64,000 nt of DNA from CAMDPA01 sp965223035 (GCA_965223035.1 OZ244980.1:5332001-5396000), one strand, 5' to 3'. Counted from the stretch's first letter, positions 36,368 to 45,900 are shown. Notes: generated from the sequence alone by a model not told the origin. A program made the numbers and translations.

Positions 36368-38734
36368 TCAGCTTTCCGTCGACAGCATCCCAAGCCCGCC
36401 CAGCACCCGTTCCGGTGTCGCCGGGAATTGTCGCAGATCGCCACCGCGTTGGGCCAACGCATCGACGACCGCACAGGCGACCGCGCCAACGGCGCCGATG
36501 ATCGACCCTTCGCCACAGCCCTTGAAGCCACCCAGCGCACCGGATGGGGCCGTGGCATGGTGGAGCTCGACGTTGGGGATCTCCAAGGCGGTCGGGATCG
36601 TGTAGTCGGCCAAAGTGACGGTCCGCGGTTGACCAGCCTCATCGTAGACCAACTCCTCCATCAGCGCCTCACCGATGCCTTGCGCAATGCCGCCGATGAT
36701 CTGGCCTTCGACCACGGCCGGGTTGATGACGGTTCCGACGTCCTCGGCGGCCACGTAGCGGACGATTTTCACCCGTCCCGTCTGTGGATCGATATCGACG
36801 ACGACGATGTGAGCACCGCCTGCGAAACTGCCGAACTTGGGATCGTAGAACGAGGTTACCTCGAAACCCGGATTGAGGTGCGGTGGGATGTGTTTGGCCG
36901 AGAAGTAGCTGTTTTCCGCCATCTCTCGCAGCGACAAAGTCTTGCGCCGGTCAAGGGTCTGGACGACGCTATCGACAATCGTCAGATGGTCCGGCGCCAC
37001 CTCCAACAAATGGGCACCCAACGCCAGGATGCGTTGGCGTAACTCGCGCGCCGCCTGGATCACCGCACCGCTGCCGAACACCGCCGTCCGCGACGCGAAC
37101 GTGCCGAACCCATAAGGTGCCATTGCGGTGTCATTGGTCAGGCTGGTAATATCGGACAGACGCATGCCCAGTTCGTCCGCCGCCACCTGCATCATGGCGG
37201 TTATGATGCGTTGGCCCTGGGACGGCAACGCCGCCGCGATGGTCAGCGTCCCGGTGGTCTCAAGACGCAGGGTCACCGCGTCACGCCCTGGCTGCAGCAA
37301 GGTCCCGGGCCCGACCGCGGTGCTGGTACCAAGGCCGGTCAATTCGGCATAACAGCTGACCCCGATGCCGCGCAGCTTGCCGGCCGCCACAGCTTCGCGC
37401 TGCTCGGCGCGAAGGTTTTCATAATGCGCCACGGCTGCCGCTAGGTCGAGGCATGGCAGGTAGTTCACGTTGTCATGGACCAGGTTGTTGGCGTTCCTGT
37501 AGGGCATCTGCTCGCCGCGGATCAGGTTGCGCCGGCGCAATTCGACCGGATCCAGCTCAAGCCGGCGTGCCGCCTCGTCCAACAGCAGCTCCAAGGAGGC
37601 AGACGCCGATGGCCGGCCGACCGCTCGGTAGGGTCCCACCGGGGTCTTATTGGTTGCCACGCCGCGCGTCCTATACCGCAGGGCACCGATGCGATAGGGT
37701 CCCGGCATCAGGCCGCCGGTTTGCAGCGGCTCCATTCCCGCCGACCAGAGATATGCGGAGTAAGCGCCGACATCGACCCAAATGTCGGAACTGAGCGCGA
37801 GCACGCATCCGTGCCGATCAAACGCTGCCTCGAGTTCGATGTACTGGTCGCGCGAATGCGTCGAGGCAACCATGTTCTCGAAGCGATCCTCCACCCATTT
37901 CACCGGTCGCCTGAGGGTGGTGGCGAGATAGGCACATACGAACTCCTCGGGATAGATCGAGGCCTTTTGGCCGAAACCTCCGCCGGTATGGGGCGCGACA
38001 ACCCGAATATCGGTTTCACGCAGACCGAGATGCTCGGCCACATAATGGCGGACCACGTACGGCAGCTGATGGCTCATCCATAGTGTCAGCTGAAACGAGC
38101 CCTCACGATAGGCCGCGACACAGCCGCGCCCCTCCAGACATAACGCCTGCTTACGACCGATGCGGAATGATCGCTTGACGATGAGGTGGGCGTCGTCAAA
38201 GGCGCCGCTGACGTCGCCACGCTCGTATTCGCGCTTGATCAGATAATTGTTGGGGCACGTGTCATGGACCAATGGCGCGTCGTCACGCTCGCCCAGTCGC
38301 GGATCGGTGACGGCTTCGAGCGGCTGGTAGTCGACGTCGATCAGTTCCAACGCGTCCTCGGCGGTGGCGCGATCTTCGGCGACCACCGCGCAGATCGCCT
38401 CGCCGCAGAACCGCACCTTGTCGACCGCAAGCCAATGCTGCACCGACTCGCCGCCGGAGAAGCGATTGGGCATGCTGCGGAACGGCTCGACCTTGCCGAG
38501 CAATTCCGCTCCCGTCAGCACAGCATGCACGCCGTTGAGCTGCCGCGCCTTGCTGGCATCGATCGCGCCCAGCCTGGCGTGGGCATGCTGGCTGCGCAAG
38601 AACGCCATGTGATACATGCCCGAGAGCTTGATGTCGTTGAGAAATCGGCCGTCGCCCTCGACCAAAGGGATCGCCTCGTCCGGCAGCACGGGCGAGCCGA
38701 CGGCCCTTTGATTGATAAATCGCGCATCCGACAT
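36368..38734 (-). CDS. molybdenum hydroxylase large subunit (CO dehydrogenase/xanthine dehydrogenase family, not form I CoxL)
   Basis: The 788-residue protein has the two-domain molybdopterin fold: GDGRFLNDIKL near 27, PHTGGGFGQKASIYPEE near 250 and the C-terminal GFKGCGEGSIIGAVGAV near 740, where the catalytic Glu lies. The active-site loop reads GPYRAVGRPSASASLE, not the AYXCSFR loop of form I CO dehydrogenase, so CO oxidation is not predicted. It works with the 2Fe-2S and FAD subunits encoded upstream on the same strand. The substrate may be an N-heterocycle or aromatic compound. ATG 38734 has GGAG eight bases upstream. Confidence 0.88.
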   Translation of the reverse strand: MSDARFINQRAVGSPVLPDEAIPLVEGDGRFLNDIKLSGMYHMAFLRSQHAHARLGAIDASKARQLNGVHAVLTGAELLGKVEPFRSMPNRFSGGESVQHWLAVDKVRFCGEAICAVVAEDRATAEDALELIDVDYQPLEAVTDPRLGERDDAPLVHDTCPNNYLIKREYERGDVSGAFDDAHLIVKRSFRIGRKQALCLEGRGCVAAYREGSFQLTLWMSHQLPYVVRHYVAEHLGLRETDIRVVAPHTGGGFGQKASIYPEEFVCAYLATTLRRPVKWVEDRFENMVASTHSRDQYIELEAAFDRHGCVLALSSDIWVDVGAYSAYLWSAGMEPLQTGGLMPGPYRIGALRYRTRGVATNKTPVGPYRAVGRPSASASLELLLDEAARRLELDPVELRRRNLIRGEQMPYRNANNLVHDNVNYLPCLDLAAAVAHYENLRAEQREAVAAGKLRGIGVSCYAELTGLGTSTAVGPGTLLQPGRDAVTLRLETTGTLTIAAALPSQGQRIITAMMQVAADELGMRLSDITSLTNDTAMAPYGFGTFASRTAVFGSGAVIQAARELRQRILALGAHLLEVAPDHLTIVDSVVQTLDRRKTLSLREMAENSYFSAKHIPPHLNPGFEVTSFYDPKFGSFAGGAHIVVVDIDPQTGRVKIVRYVAAEDVGTVINPAVVEGQIIGGIAQGIGEALMEELVYDEAGQPRTVTLADYTIPTALEIPNVELHHATAPSGALGGFKGCGEGSIIGAVGAVACAVVDALAQRGGDLRQFPATPERVLGGLGMLSTES

Positions 38735-38978
38735 CACAAGATCTCCGCAGGTCGAAAATTTGAGCGATCAGCTGGGTCGCCCTTCCCCGCGTTGGCGGCG
38801 CGATGGCGAGCGGGACGTCGGGCGCAAGGATGATCGACCCTGACCGGCTGGGCAACGTGTTGGACACAGTGCAAAGCGTGCCGATCCGGTAGCATGCTGG
38901 TTGCTCTCACGCGCCGGCCGTGGACGGCGCCATCGGCTTGCCAATCGGTGTTTGGGCACATCGTCCTGGTTCATGGTC

Positions 38979-39473
38979 TCACGAGCGAGCCCGGCCATGC
39001 CGTTGTTGCCGGGCCGCGGCCAACACCGCCTTGACGATGGCTTGGTATCCTGTGCAACGGCAAAGGTTACCGGACAACGCTTCGCGGACCTCGTCCTCGG
39101 TCGGATCGGGCGTGTCGGCCAGCAACTCGATCGTGGTCATCAAAAACCCCGGTGTACAATAGCCGCATTGCAGCGCGAAATTCTCATGAAACGCCTGCTG
39201 CACCGGGTGTCTGCCGCCATCCTCGCCCCGCAGTCCCTCGATGGTGATGATGTCGGCGCCATCGGCCTGTACCGCCAAGGTCAGGCACGCGCGAACGGTG
39301 CGCCCGTTCATCGATACGGTGCAGGCCCCGCATACGCCGTGCTCGCAGCCCAGATGGGTTCCGGTCAAGTGGAGGTGGTCACGAATGAAATCAGCTAGCG
39401 ACAACCGCACCGGAACGGTCTTCTGGTAGCTCCTGCCGTTAACCGAGACCTCGACGCTGTGCTCTTTAGCCAA
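38979..39473 (-). CDS. molybdenum hydroxylase 2Fe-2S small subunit
   Basis: The plant-type ferredoxin ligands CEHGVCGAC (near residue 46) and a later Cys are followed by the helical second-cluster domain with CGYC near 105 and CRCTGY near 138. It passes electrons from the molybdenum centre to FAD. The best start is TTG 39473, five bases after GGAGG. This overlaps the FAD subunit by eight bases; the longer frame from 39515 has no family similarity in its first 14 residues. A 244-base gap separates it from the large subunit gene. Confidence 0.9.
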   Translation of the reverse strand: MAKEHSVEVSVNGRSYQKTVPVRLSLADFIRDHLHLTGTHLGCEHGVCGACTVSMNGRTVRACLTLAVQADGADIITIEGLRGEDGGRHPVQQAFHENFALQCGYCTPGFLMTTIELLADTPDPTEDEVREALSGNLCRCTGYQAIVKAVLAAARQQRHGRARS

Positions 39474-40368
39474 CCTGGCCTCCCTCGGTCCGCGCCAGCG
39501 CCGCTTCCAGCGCACGATGGGTCATGACGCCAGCCAAGTGGCGACGGTAGGCGGCAGAGGCGTGCACATCATCGTTGGGCTGGACCGCAGCCTTGACGTA
39601 CGTGACCGCCTCATCTAATGCCCGCGCGCTCTCGCCGGCCGCGAGCCGCCGAGACTGGAGCGCCTGTTCCGCAGCACGCGCCCGAAATGGGCCGTCTCCC
39701 ATGCCGATCACGGTGATTCTGGCCTGCTCACAAATGCCGTCGCGCAACGTCAACAGGGCTGCCGCGCCAGCGATGGCGAAGTCGCCCAACCGGCGCGCGA
39801 ACTCGGCAAAGCCGGCGCCGGTGTTCGGACGCGGACGCGGATAACGCAGCTCAACCACCATTTCGCCGGGATTGAGGACCGTGGAAAGCATACCGGAAAA
39901 GAATGCCTCGGCCGGCAGCTCGCGGTGCCCGTCCTGGCTCTCAACCACCACCGTGGCGTCCAACGTGACCAACACGCCGGGGTGCTCCGCGGCGGGATCA
40001 TTGTGGCAGATGCTTCCGCACACGGTGCCACGATTTCTGATGGCGGGATGGGCGACCTGGCGGGTCGCCTCGGCCAGCAACGGCCAGCCCTGGCGGACGC
40101 CGGCATCGCGCAACAGGTCGGCATGGCGGACCAGCGCCCCGACCTTGAGCGTATCGGCTTCAACGCGCAGTGCGTTGAGCTGCTCGATGCGGTTGATGTC
40201 GACCAGAACGGCGGGGCGGGCGATGCGCAAGTTCAGCATCGGCATCAGCGATTGTCCGCCTGCCAATACCCGTCCATCCGTACCCGCTTCGGCCAATAGG
40301 CGGAGGCCTTCCGCGAGTGTCCGGGGGGCATAGTAATCGAACCATCCTGGTTTCAATAATGTCCTCAA
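39466..40368 (-). CDS. molybdenum hydroxylase FAD-binding medium subunit
   Basis: The 300-residue protein has the FAD-binding motif AGGQSLMPMLNLR near residue 36 and the second motif TVCGSICHNDPAAEHP near 114, both diagnostic of CoxM-type subunits. It is the first gene of the medium-small-large minus-strand set, with TTC38-like protein last. Its stop overlaps the start of the small subunit. Small substitutions near TVCGSI are within the family range. Confidence 0.92.
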   Translation of the reverse strand: MRTLLKPGWFDYYAPRTLAEGLRLLAEAGTDGRVLAGGQSLMPMLNLRIARPAVLVDINRIEQLNALRVEADTLKVGALVRHADLLRDAGVRQGWPLLAEATRQVAHPAIRNRGTVCGSICHNDPAAEHPGVLVTLDATVVVESQDGHRELPAEAFFSGMLSTVLNPGEMVVELRYPRPRPNTGAGFAEFARRLGDFAIAGAAALLTLRDGICEQARITVIGMGDGPFRARAAEQALQSRRLAAGESARALDEAVTYVKAAVQPNDDVHASAAYRRHLAGVMTHRALEAALARTEGGQVG

Positions 40369-40867
40369 CCGGTTCGAGCGCGTGATCTACGAGTGAGCGA
40401 GGCGCCGGGTCAGGCCCCACGCGTCTCCCCAATCCGCTTCGCTGGGGTCATCGGCACCGGTCCGATGGTACCGGCACCACACACCTTTCGACGGTGAACG
40501 CCCACCTTCGACTGTGAACACTGGCACGGCCGCCAACTGTCGGGACCGCTTGTGGACTTCCCGCCTGCAAACAGGCAGCAGCAGCCATAGCTATTTGGCG
40601 ATCGCGGTGCTGTCAACGTGGTCGCGCTACACTTCAGGAGCGATGATCTCGTCGGCTCGTCAGTCAACGTGCAGCACGCGGTCGCGTGTCTCATCGCGAA
40701 AGCCGGCCATGGTGATCGGGAAGACGCTTGCTCGCTTGACGAAGAATTGGGTCAGCGTGCACAGATGGGGTGGCATCTTGGAAGTGCGCAGTGAGTTGGT
40801 CGCCATCGGTCGGGACTAAGCCAGCGTTGCACTTGACGCGCCATCGGTCACCCGGCGGAGGATTGAC
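40369..40867. other. 499-base divergent intergenic region with paired direct repeats
   Basis: Two copies of a TCGACNGTGAAC element (40488-40499 and 40508-40519) lie 20 bases apart, two helical turns, and could bind a regulator of the molybdenum hydroxylase operon that starts at 40368. An imperfect palindrome (GGCACCGGTCCGATGGTACC) lies just before them. No gene is recognisable. GGAGG at 40857-40861 serves the next gene. Confidence 0.45.
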
Positions 40868-41479
40868 ATGCAAAACTGCTATGCGATCGAGGATCTGATT
40901 CCCGTCGTGGATCCGTCGGCGTTCGTGCACCCATCCGCCATTTTGATCGGAGACGTGATCGTGGGGCCGGGCTGCTACATCGGTCCGGCGGCCTCGCTGC
41001 GCGGCGATTTTGGCCGCATCTGGCTGCACGCCGGCGTGAACGTGCAAGACACCTGCGTCATGCATGGTTTCCCCGACACCGATACGGTGATCGAAGCCGA
41101 CGGGCACATCGGCCACGGCTCGGTCATTCACGGCGCCCACATTGGCCAAAACGCATTGATCGGCATGAACGCCGTGGTCATGGATCACGCCAAGATCGGC
41201 GAGTCCGCCATTGTCGGGGCGATGGCGTTTGTTGCCGAGGGCGCCGTGATACCACCGCGCTCACTGGCCGTTGGCATTCCCGCGCGTGTCGTGCGTGAGC
41301 TGACGGATGAGGAAATCGCCTGGAAGCGCAGTGGCACGCGGGAGTATCACCAGCTGACGCGGCGTAGCTTGGCCAGCTTGCGTCCGGTGGCGCCGCTGAG
41401 CGCACCGCAACCCGACAGGCCGCGCATGCACGGAGCTCGTGCCGTCACCCTGGGTACGGTCAAGGGGCCACTCGATTAA
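40868..41479 (+). CDS. gamma-carbonic anhydrase-like hexapeptide protein (PaaY-type)
   Basis: The 203-residue left-handed beta-helix protein has hexapeptide repeats (AILIGDVIVGPGCYIG, then HIGHGSVIHGAHIGQNALIG) and three His at the zinc positions (HGFPD, GHGSVIHGAHIG). This is the PaaY/CaiE branch, whose PaaY member acts as a thioesterase or carbonic anhydrase-like protein in phenylacetate degradation. No paa genes are nearby, so the specific role is open. GGAGG seven bases upstream supports ATG 40868. Confidence 0.85.
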   Translation: MQNCYAIEDLIPVVDPSAFVHPSAILIGDVIVGPGCYIGPAASLRGDFGRIWLHAGVNVQDTCVMHGFPDTDTVIEADGHIGHGSVIHGAHIGQNALIGMNAVVMDHAKIGESAIVGAMAFVAEGAVIPPRSLAVGIPARVVRELTDEEIAWKRSGTREYHQLTRRSLASLRPVAPLSAPQPDRPRMHGARAVTLGTVKGPLD

Positions 41480-42367
41480 CGCGCTCATTTCTATCGCCCG
41501 TCCCAACGCCGATCGTCGATGGTTTCGACCCGTGAAACGCGACCACAGGCGCGGTCGCCAGCATCGCCGGAGCGCCTGATCGAGCAGCGCCATGCCGCCC
41601 AGCAAGGCGATGTGGTATCCCCCGAACTGGGGATGACGCGGGCCGGACTTGTGATCTAGATATAAGGCGTTGGCTCTGCTCTGAGCGAGGGGGCATTAGG
41701 GGGTCTGCGGCGGGTCCGTCACCTGGTTGGGGCGATCAGGAGCACGCAGAGGGCGCCCACTTCGGGAGCAGGTCCAACACCTAACTGGCTGGCGTTGTTG
41801 ATAAGCCAGGGTTCACCCATGCGTGGGCCCGACAGACCAGCCCCCCGAGCCTGAGCGCGGTTGTGCGGAGTGCGCTGCAAGACCTCTGCGCTCGGCTCGG
41901 GGTGATCAAACCAAGCTGCAAATAACGTCGACCCGCGATGGGGTCTTGGCAACGACGCCGTGTCGTTGGCGACAAAGCGTGGCCGAACCGCTCAGAATTC
42001 ACCACATGGGCTCGCGAAGTGACGCTGTTGGGTTGGCTGGTCGCTGGCTTGCCAGCGAAAGCAAGGGTGTGCAGCCAAAGCAAGCGATGATGCCGGCACA
42101 GCGGCTCAGGTTGCGTCTACGCTCAAACCTCGGTCGACGACGGCACGGGCGCACACTATAAGAAATTCAACGCTGTGAAATGCTTAGAGCGCTATGGCGC
42201 TTGCGGGGTCAGTCGATGCCGCGATGCCGCGCTCACCATTGATTGAGGACATATTGATTGAGGACATATTGATTGAGGACATGGGGCACGCGTGACATGT
42301 TTTGGTCAGCCGAGTCCCTCTTATGCGACTATGTTTTGAGCCTTTACATGGAAGAAGGATAATCGCG
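41480..42367. other. 888-base gap without a recognisable gene
   Basis: Frames on both strands lack protein-like composition or known motifs. Structure includes CCCCC/GGGGG runs near 41613-41625 and a threefold 15-base repeat at 42238-42282. The length and the lack of conserved frames suggest decayed sequence, perhaps an old insertion. GAAGGATAA near 42354 precedes the next gene. Confidence 0.4.
42238..42282. repeat. Three tandem copies of a 15-base unit
   Basis: The unit ATTGATTGAGGACAT occurs three times exactly, end to end. It lies about 85 bases before the start of a small membrane protein gene. It may be a slippage product or a set of binding sites. Confidence 0.9.
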
Positions 42368-42658
42368 GTGATAACGCTAACACAAGCGGCTGTGTGGGTG
42401 ATCGTCGGCCTGGCTGTGGGGAGCCTCGTTGGGTATATCGTCAAGGGTCAACGCGAAGGATTTGGCGTGCTGGCCAATCTGGGCATCGGCTTGGCCGGCG
42501 CCGTGGTCGGCGGCTTGATCTTCGAGCTGGTCGGCCTGTTCCCCAATCTGGACCAGATATCGATTTCGCTGCGAGACGTGGTGGCCGCGGTGGCCGGTTC
42601 ATTTATCGTGCTGTTGGCGCTTTGGCTCTATCGGCGTTACGGCACCTCCCCGTCATAG
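42368..42658 (+). CDS. GlsB/YeaQ-like small membrane protein
   Basis: The 96-residue protein from GTG 42368 has three hydrophobic segments (VWVIVGLAVGSLVGYIV, GIGLAGAVVGGLIF, VVAAVAGSFIVLLALWLY), the organisation of transglycosylase-associated/GlsB proteins that respond to envelope or acid stress. GAAGGA lies nine bases upstream. The frame stays open upstream to 42302 but has no similarity there. Confidence 0.75.
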   Translation: MITLTQAAVWVIVGLAVGSLVGYIVKGQREGFGVLANLGIGLAGAVVGGLIFELVGLFPNLDQISISLRDVVAAVAGSFIVLLALWLYRRYGTSPS

Positions 42659-42874
42659 GCCAAACGCCATGGCTCGTCTCGCGCCATACGATCAGCTGCA
42701 CGATCGCAGGCGGAGGCATGGCGCTGGCACCTAACGCGGGCACAGAAAGGTGTTAACTGCACTATTGCACTGTCCGGCAGCGTCGCATCAGAACCGTCGC
42801 AAGATCATCCAACGCCAATTGCGGGCAAGCCGGACCGCGACGGGCCAGACGACAACGACTGCCGCAGGAGCCAT

Positions 42875-43747
42875 GTGGTGATCGATGCCAACTACGCTTC
42901 TGCCCTGATAGCCCTTTTTGTCAGTGCCCTGTTTGGACTTGCCGCACACATACAAAGGTTGGGCCTCGATTATGTGGATGCGCGCACCGGCGCCATCGTC
43001 AACGTCGGCACCACGGCTGCCATCGCCACCGTGCTGGCGCCGCTCTATGTCGATTGGCCAACCACCAAGCTGCCCTCGGTCGCTTTGTTCGCGCTGGCCG
43101 GCTTGGTGGTGCCAGGGGTCTCACTGTCTGTCTCAACCTTCGCCATTCGCCTGATCGGACCGTCATTGACGTCGGGCCTGGCTTCGACCAGCCCGGTGTT
43201 CGCCATGCTGCTGGCGATCGTACTGGTCGGCGAGCTGGTCACCACGCAAATCGCGGTCGGAACATTGATTGTGGTCGCAGGCGTCGCGCTGGTTGCCATG
43301 CGCCCGTCGAAATCGCCGATCAGCTGGCCCTATTGGGCCATTGGTCTGCCACTCGTAGCAGCGCTGGCGCGCGGCATCGCCCATCCCGTTGTCAAATTGG
43401 GCCTGCTTGGGATGCCCAGTCCGATGACGGCAATGCTGGTCTCGTCGATGGTATCAATCGTCGTTATCTATTCGCTGTTTCGTCTGCAAGGGCACGTCCT
43501 GCCGGCTTGGAACAGAGGCTACCTCTGGTTCGCGCTGTGCGGCGTCATCAACTGCATAGGGCTCGTCTGCCTCAACGTGGCCCTGCAGATCGGCGAGGTC
43601 ATCATCGTGTCCCCACTGATCGCGGCGACACCGGTATTCACGCTGTTGGCCAGCTATCTCTACTTCAAGCGCGAGGTGATCACGGGACGGATCCTTTGCG
43701 CGATCGTCATGATCGTCATCGGCTGTGCCTTGATCACGATACGCTGA
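42875..43747 (+). CDS. EamA/DMT-superfamily transporter
   Basis: The 290-residue protein has ten hydrophobic segments in two fivefold EamA repeats, each ending with a family-like helix (VVAGVALVAMRPS near 145 and VMIVIGCALITI at the C-terminus). The segment SPVFAMLLAIVLVGE near 107 matches EamA. GTG 42875 (or GTG 42878) follows GGAG. DMT members export or import small metabolites, and no neighbour identifies the cargo. Confidence 0.85.
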   Translation: MVIDANYASALIALFVSALFGLAAHIQRLGLDYVDARTGAIVNVGTTAAIATVLAPLYVDWPTTKLPSVALFALAGLVVPGVSLSVSTFAIRLIGPSLTSGLASTSPVFAMLLAIVLVGELVTTQIAVGTLIVVAGVALVAMRPSKSPISWPYWAIGLPLVAALARGIAHPVVKLGLLGMPSPMTAMLVSSMVSIVVIYSLFRLQGHVLPAWNRGYLWFALCGVINCIGLVCLNVALQIGEVIIVSPLIAATPVFTLLASYLYFKREVITGRILCAIVMIVIGCALITIR

Positions 43748-44104
43748 CGCGTCGGGTCCTTGCGATAAAGCCGTGGTAGCGTCCCCTCCCGACGGTCGAA
43801 GGCGTGGGACGGTGTCCGCTGACGGCGCCGGCGGGTTGAACCGCCGTTGGATCCTTGTTTACAGCCGCCAACTTCGCCAATGTGAGCAATGCCGAGCCGC
43901 GACGGCGCAACAAGGTATCGCCATGCGGTTTTGTAGGGCAGGAAAGAGGCGCGAACGCGAAGGTTATGAAGCAGCACCGGTGCGTGCTCGGCTCAAGTTG
44001 TCGACGGTAGCGCCAGCGCACAACAATAAACCTGGATAGCACCGGGGCTGAGGGCCCGAATCTGGGGGCGCCGAATCTGGGGGCGCTGGCATTGACAGGA
44101 GGTG
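43748..44104. other. Intergenic region with a short tandem duplication
   Basis: Near its end a 15-base unit (CCGAATCTGGGGGCG) is repeated in tandem at 44056-44085. AGGAGG at 44097-44102 is a near-perfect ribosome binding site for the next gene. No protein-like frame is present elsewhere. Confidence 0.5.
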
Positions 44105-44806
44105 ATGGTGCAGACCCAATCGATAACGGTTCCCTTGAGGGACGGTGAACTTGGCGCGTACCTGGCCTTGCCCGACCATGCGCCGGCGGGCGCCATCATT
44201 GCCATTATGGAGATCTGGGGTGTCAACGATACCATGCGCCAGCATGCGCACGAGTTTGCCGAAGCCGGCTTCGTTTGCTTGGTCCCCGATCTGTTCTGGC
44301 GGCAACAGCCCGGCGTTGAGCTGTCGGACCGCAATCCCGCCGATATCCCCAAGGCGTTCGACCTCTATTATGACTTCGATTACGACTTGGGCGTCCGCGA
44401 CATGGAAGATGTGATGGGCTTTTTGCGGACCCATCCTGCCTGCAATGGCAAGGTTGGCGCCGTCGGCTACTGCCTGGGCGGCAAGCTTTGTTATCTGATG
44501 TGCTGCCGTTCCGAGATCGATTGCGCCGTCGCCTACTACGGCACCTACATCGAACATCACATCAAAGAGGCACCTAACCTGGCCCGGCCCTTCCTGTTGC
44601 ACATGGCGATGAATGACAAATGGGTGCAGCCGGAGGTCAATGATCTGATCGAGCGCCGGATCGGCCCGAACCCGCTGGTGACGATTGAGAAATATCCCGG
44701 CGCGCCGCACGCATTCGCCCGCCACGGCGGCATTCCCTATTCACAGCCGGAGGCGGAAAAGGCGCTGAAATTGTCGCTGCAATATTTCCGCAGGTATTTG
44801 GTGTAA
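44105..44806 (+). CDS. dienelactone hydrolase family protein
   Basis: The 233-residue alpha/beta hydrolase has the Cys nucleophile elbow GYCLGGK near residue 121, the EIWGVNDTMRQHAHEFAEAG segment near 36, an Asp near 170 and the catalytic His in GAPHAFARHG near 200. Dienelactone hydrolases open chlorinated muconolactones and relatives. AGGAGG is only two bases from ATG 44105, so GTG 44108 is also possible. It precedes an amidohydrolase by 4 bases, so the pair probably acts on one pathway. Confidence 0.87.
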   Translation: MVQTQSITVPLRDGELGAYLALPDHAPAGAIIAIMEIWGVNDTMRQHAHEFAEAGFVCLVPDLFWRQQPGVELSDRNPADIPKAFDLYYDFDYDLGVRDMEDVMGFLRTHPACNGKVGAVGYCLGGKLCYLMCCRSEIDCAVAYYGTYIEHHIKEAPNLARPFLLHMAMNDKWVQPEVNDLIERRIGPNPLVTIEKYPGAPHAFARHGGIPYSQPEAEKALKLSLQYFRRYLV

Positions 44807-44810
44807 GCGC

Positions 44811-45824
44811 ATGAAAATAGATGTCTTCAACCACTTCTCACCGGCGCCCTATTTCGAGGCGTTCTGTCGTCTCAAACCCCAGCATCCAGCCGCCACATTG
44901 TTTCGGCGCTTGCCTCAGCTCTACGACCTCGATGCACGGCTCAGGGTGTTGGACCGTTTCGATGATTACCAACAGCTGTTGTGCCTCGCCAATCCACCGA
45001 TCGAAGCCATCGCACCGCCTCAGGACAGCCCGCATCTCGCCCGACTGGCGAACGATGCGTTGGCGGCCACCATAAAATCCAACGCCGACCGGTTTCCCGG
45101 CTTCATCGCCGGATTGCCGATGAACAATCCATCGCAAGCCGTCGTCGAGGCCCGACGGGCGATCGTCGAGCTCGGTGCCTGCGGCGTGCAGGTGTTTACC
45201 AACGTCAACGGGATTGCGCTGAGCGATCCCCAGTTCTTCGATGTTTTCGCGCTGCTTGCGGAACTCGACAAACCGATCCTGGTTCATCCGATACGGCTGG
45301 GCGACCATCCCGACTACACGAGCGAGACCAGCTCGCAAGGGGAAGTGTGGTTCACGTTTGGCTGGCCCTACGAGACCAGCGCATGCGTGGCGCGCCTGGT
45401 CTACTCGGGGCTATTTGACAAGCTGCCGACACTGAAGATCATTACCCACCACATGGGCGGGATGATTCCCTATTTCGCCGAGAAAATTACTCTGGGCTTC
45501 GAGCAGATCTTTTTCGGCACGATGGAGCGAAACCCGTTGGCCGAGCGGTGCGGCCTGCGACATCCACCGCTGAGCTATTTCAAATTGCTGTATGGCGACA
45601 CCGCGACCAACGGCTCGTTGCCCGCCACCACGTGCGGCTACGCTTTTTTCGGCCCGGAACGCAGCTTGTTCGCCACGGACGCGCCGTTCGATCCCGACGG
45701 CGGCATGCATCTGATCTCCCGCACCATGGCAGCCGTCGACGGCCTGGCGATAGCCGATGACGACAAACAACGGATATTCCACGCCAACGCCTCGGCACTG
45801 TTTGGATTGCCGGTACGCGCGTAA
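44811..45824 (+). CDS. amidohydrolase-2 (ACMSD/gamma-resorcylate decarboxylase-like) enzyme
   Basis: The 337-residue TIM-barrel protein has the family pattern, but the N-terminal metal motif reads DVFNHFSP instead of HxH, so one ligand may be lost. HP at about residue 160 (ILVHPIRLGDHPDY), THHMGG near 213 and the C-terminal FATDAPFDPDGG with its metal Asp near 288 are present. Relatives decarboxylate aromatic acids or hydrolyse C-N bonds. It is coupled to the dienelactone hydrolase gene. Whether it is active is uncertain. Confidence 0.8.
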   Translation: MKIDVFNHFSPAPYFEAFCRLKPQHPAATLFRRLPQLYDLDARLRVLDRFDDYQQLLCLANPPIEAIAPPQDSPHLARLANDALAATIKSNADRFPGFIAGLPMNNPSQAVVEARRAIVELGACGVQVFTNVNGIALSDPQFFDVFALLAELDKPILVHPIRLGDHPDYTSETSSQGEVWFTFGWPYETSACVARLVYSGLFDKLPTLKIITHHMGGMIPYFAEKITLGFEQIFFGTMERNPLAERCGLRHPPLSYFKLLYGDTATNGSLPATTCGYAFFGPERSLFATDAPFDPDGGMHLISRTMAAVDGLAIADDDKQRIFHANASALFGLPVRA

Positions 45825-45900
45825 AACCTGCTTTTAATCAGAGTCGGGAGGATAGTGGTCAAGAGCAGAAAGGTGCTGGCCACCTCGGGAGCAATCATCG
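45825..45900. repeat. Family A repeat copy 7, degenerate
   Basis: It begins right after the amidohydrolase stop (AACCTGCTTTTAATCAGAG) and keeps the GAGCAGAAAGGTGCTGGCCAC linker in altered form and GCAATCATCGCGCG at the end. Its hairpins are largely broken by substitutions. A family B fragment (GATGGGTTGG core, GGGGGAGCGGGCCG arm) follows to about 45960. Confidence 0.6.

Noticed and set aside
36319..36642. Upstream extension of the TTC38-like frame by about 108 codons
   Set aside because: The added part overlaps the large-subunit gene, is Arg/Pro/Ser-rich and the GGGAGAGGG site supports ATG 36318.
36368..38734. Form I aerobic CO dehydrogenase (CoxL)
   Set aside because: The active-site loop is GPYRAVGRP and not the AYXCSFR loop of form I, so a CO-oxidising role is not supported.
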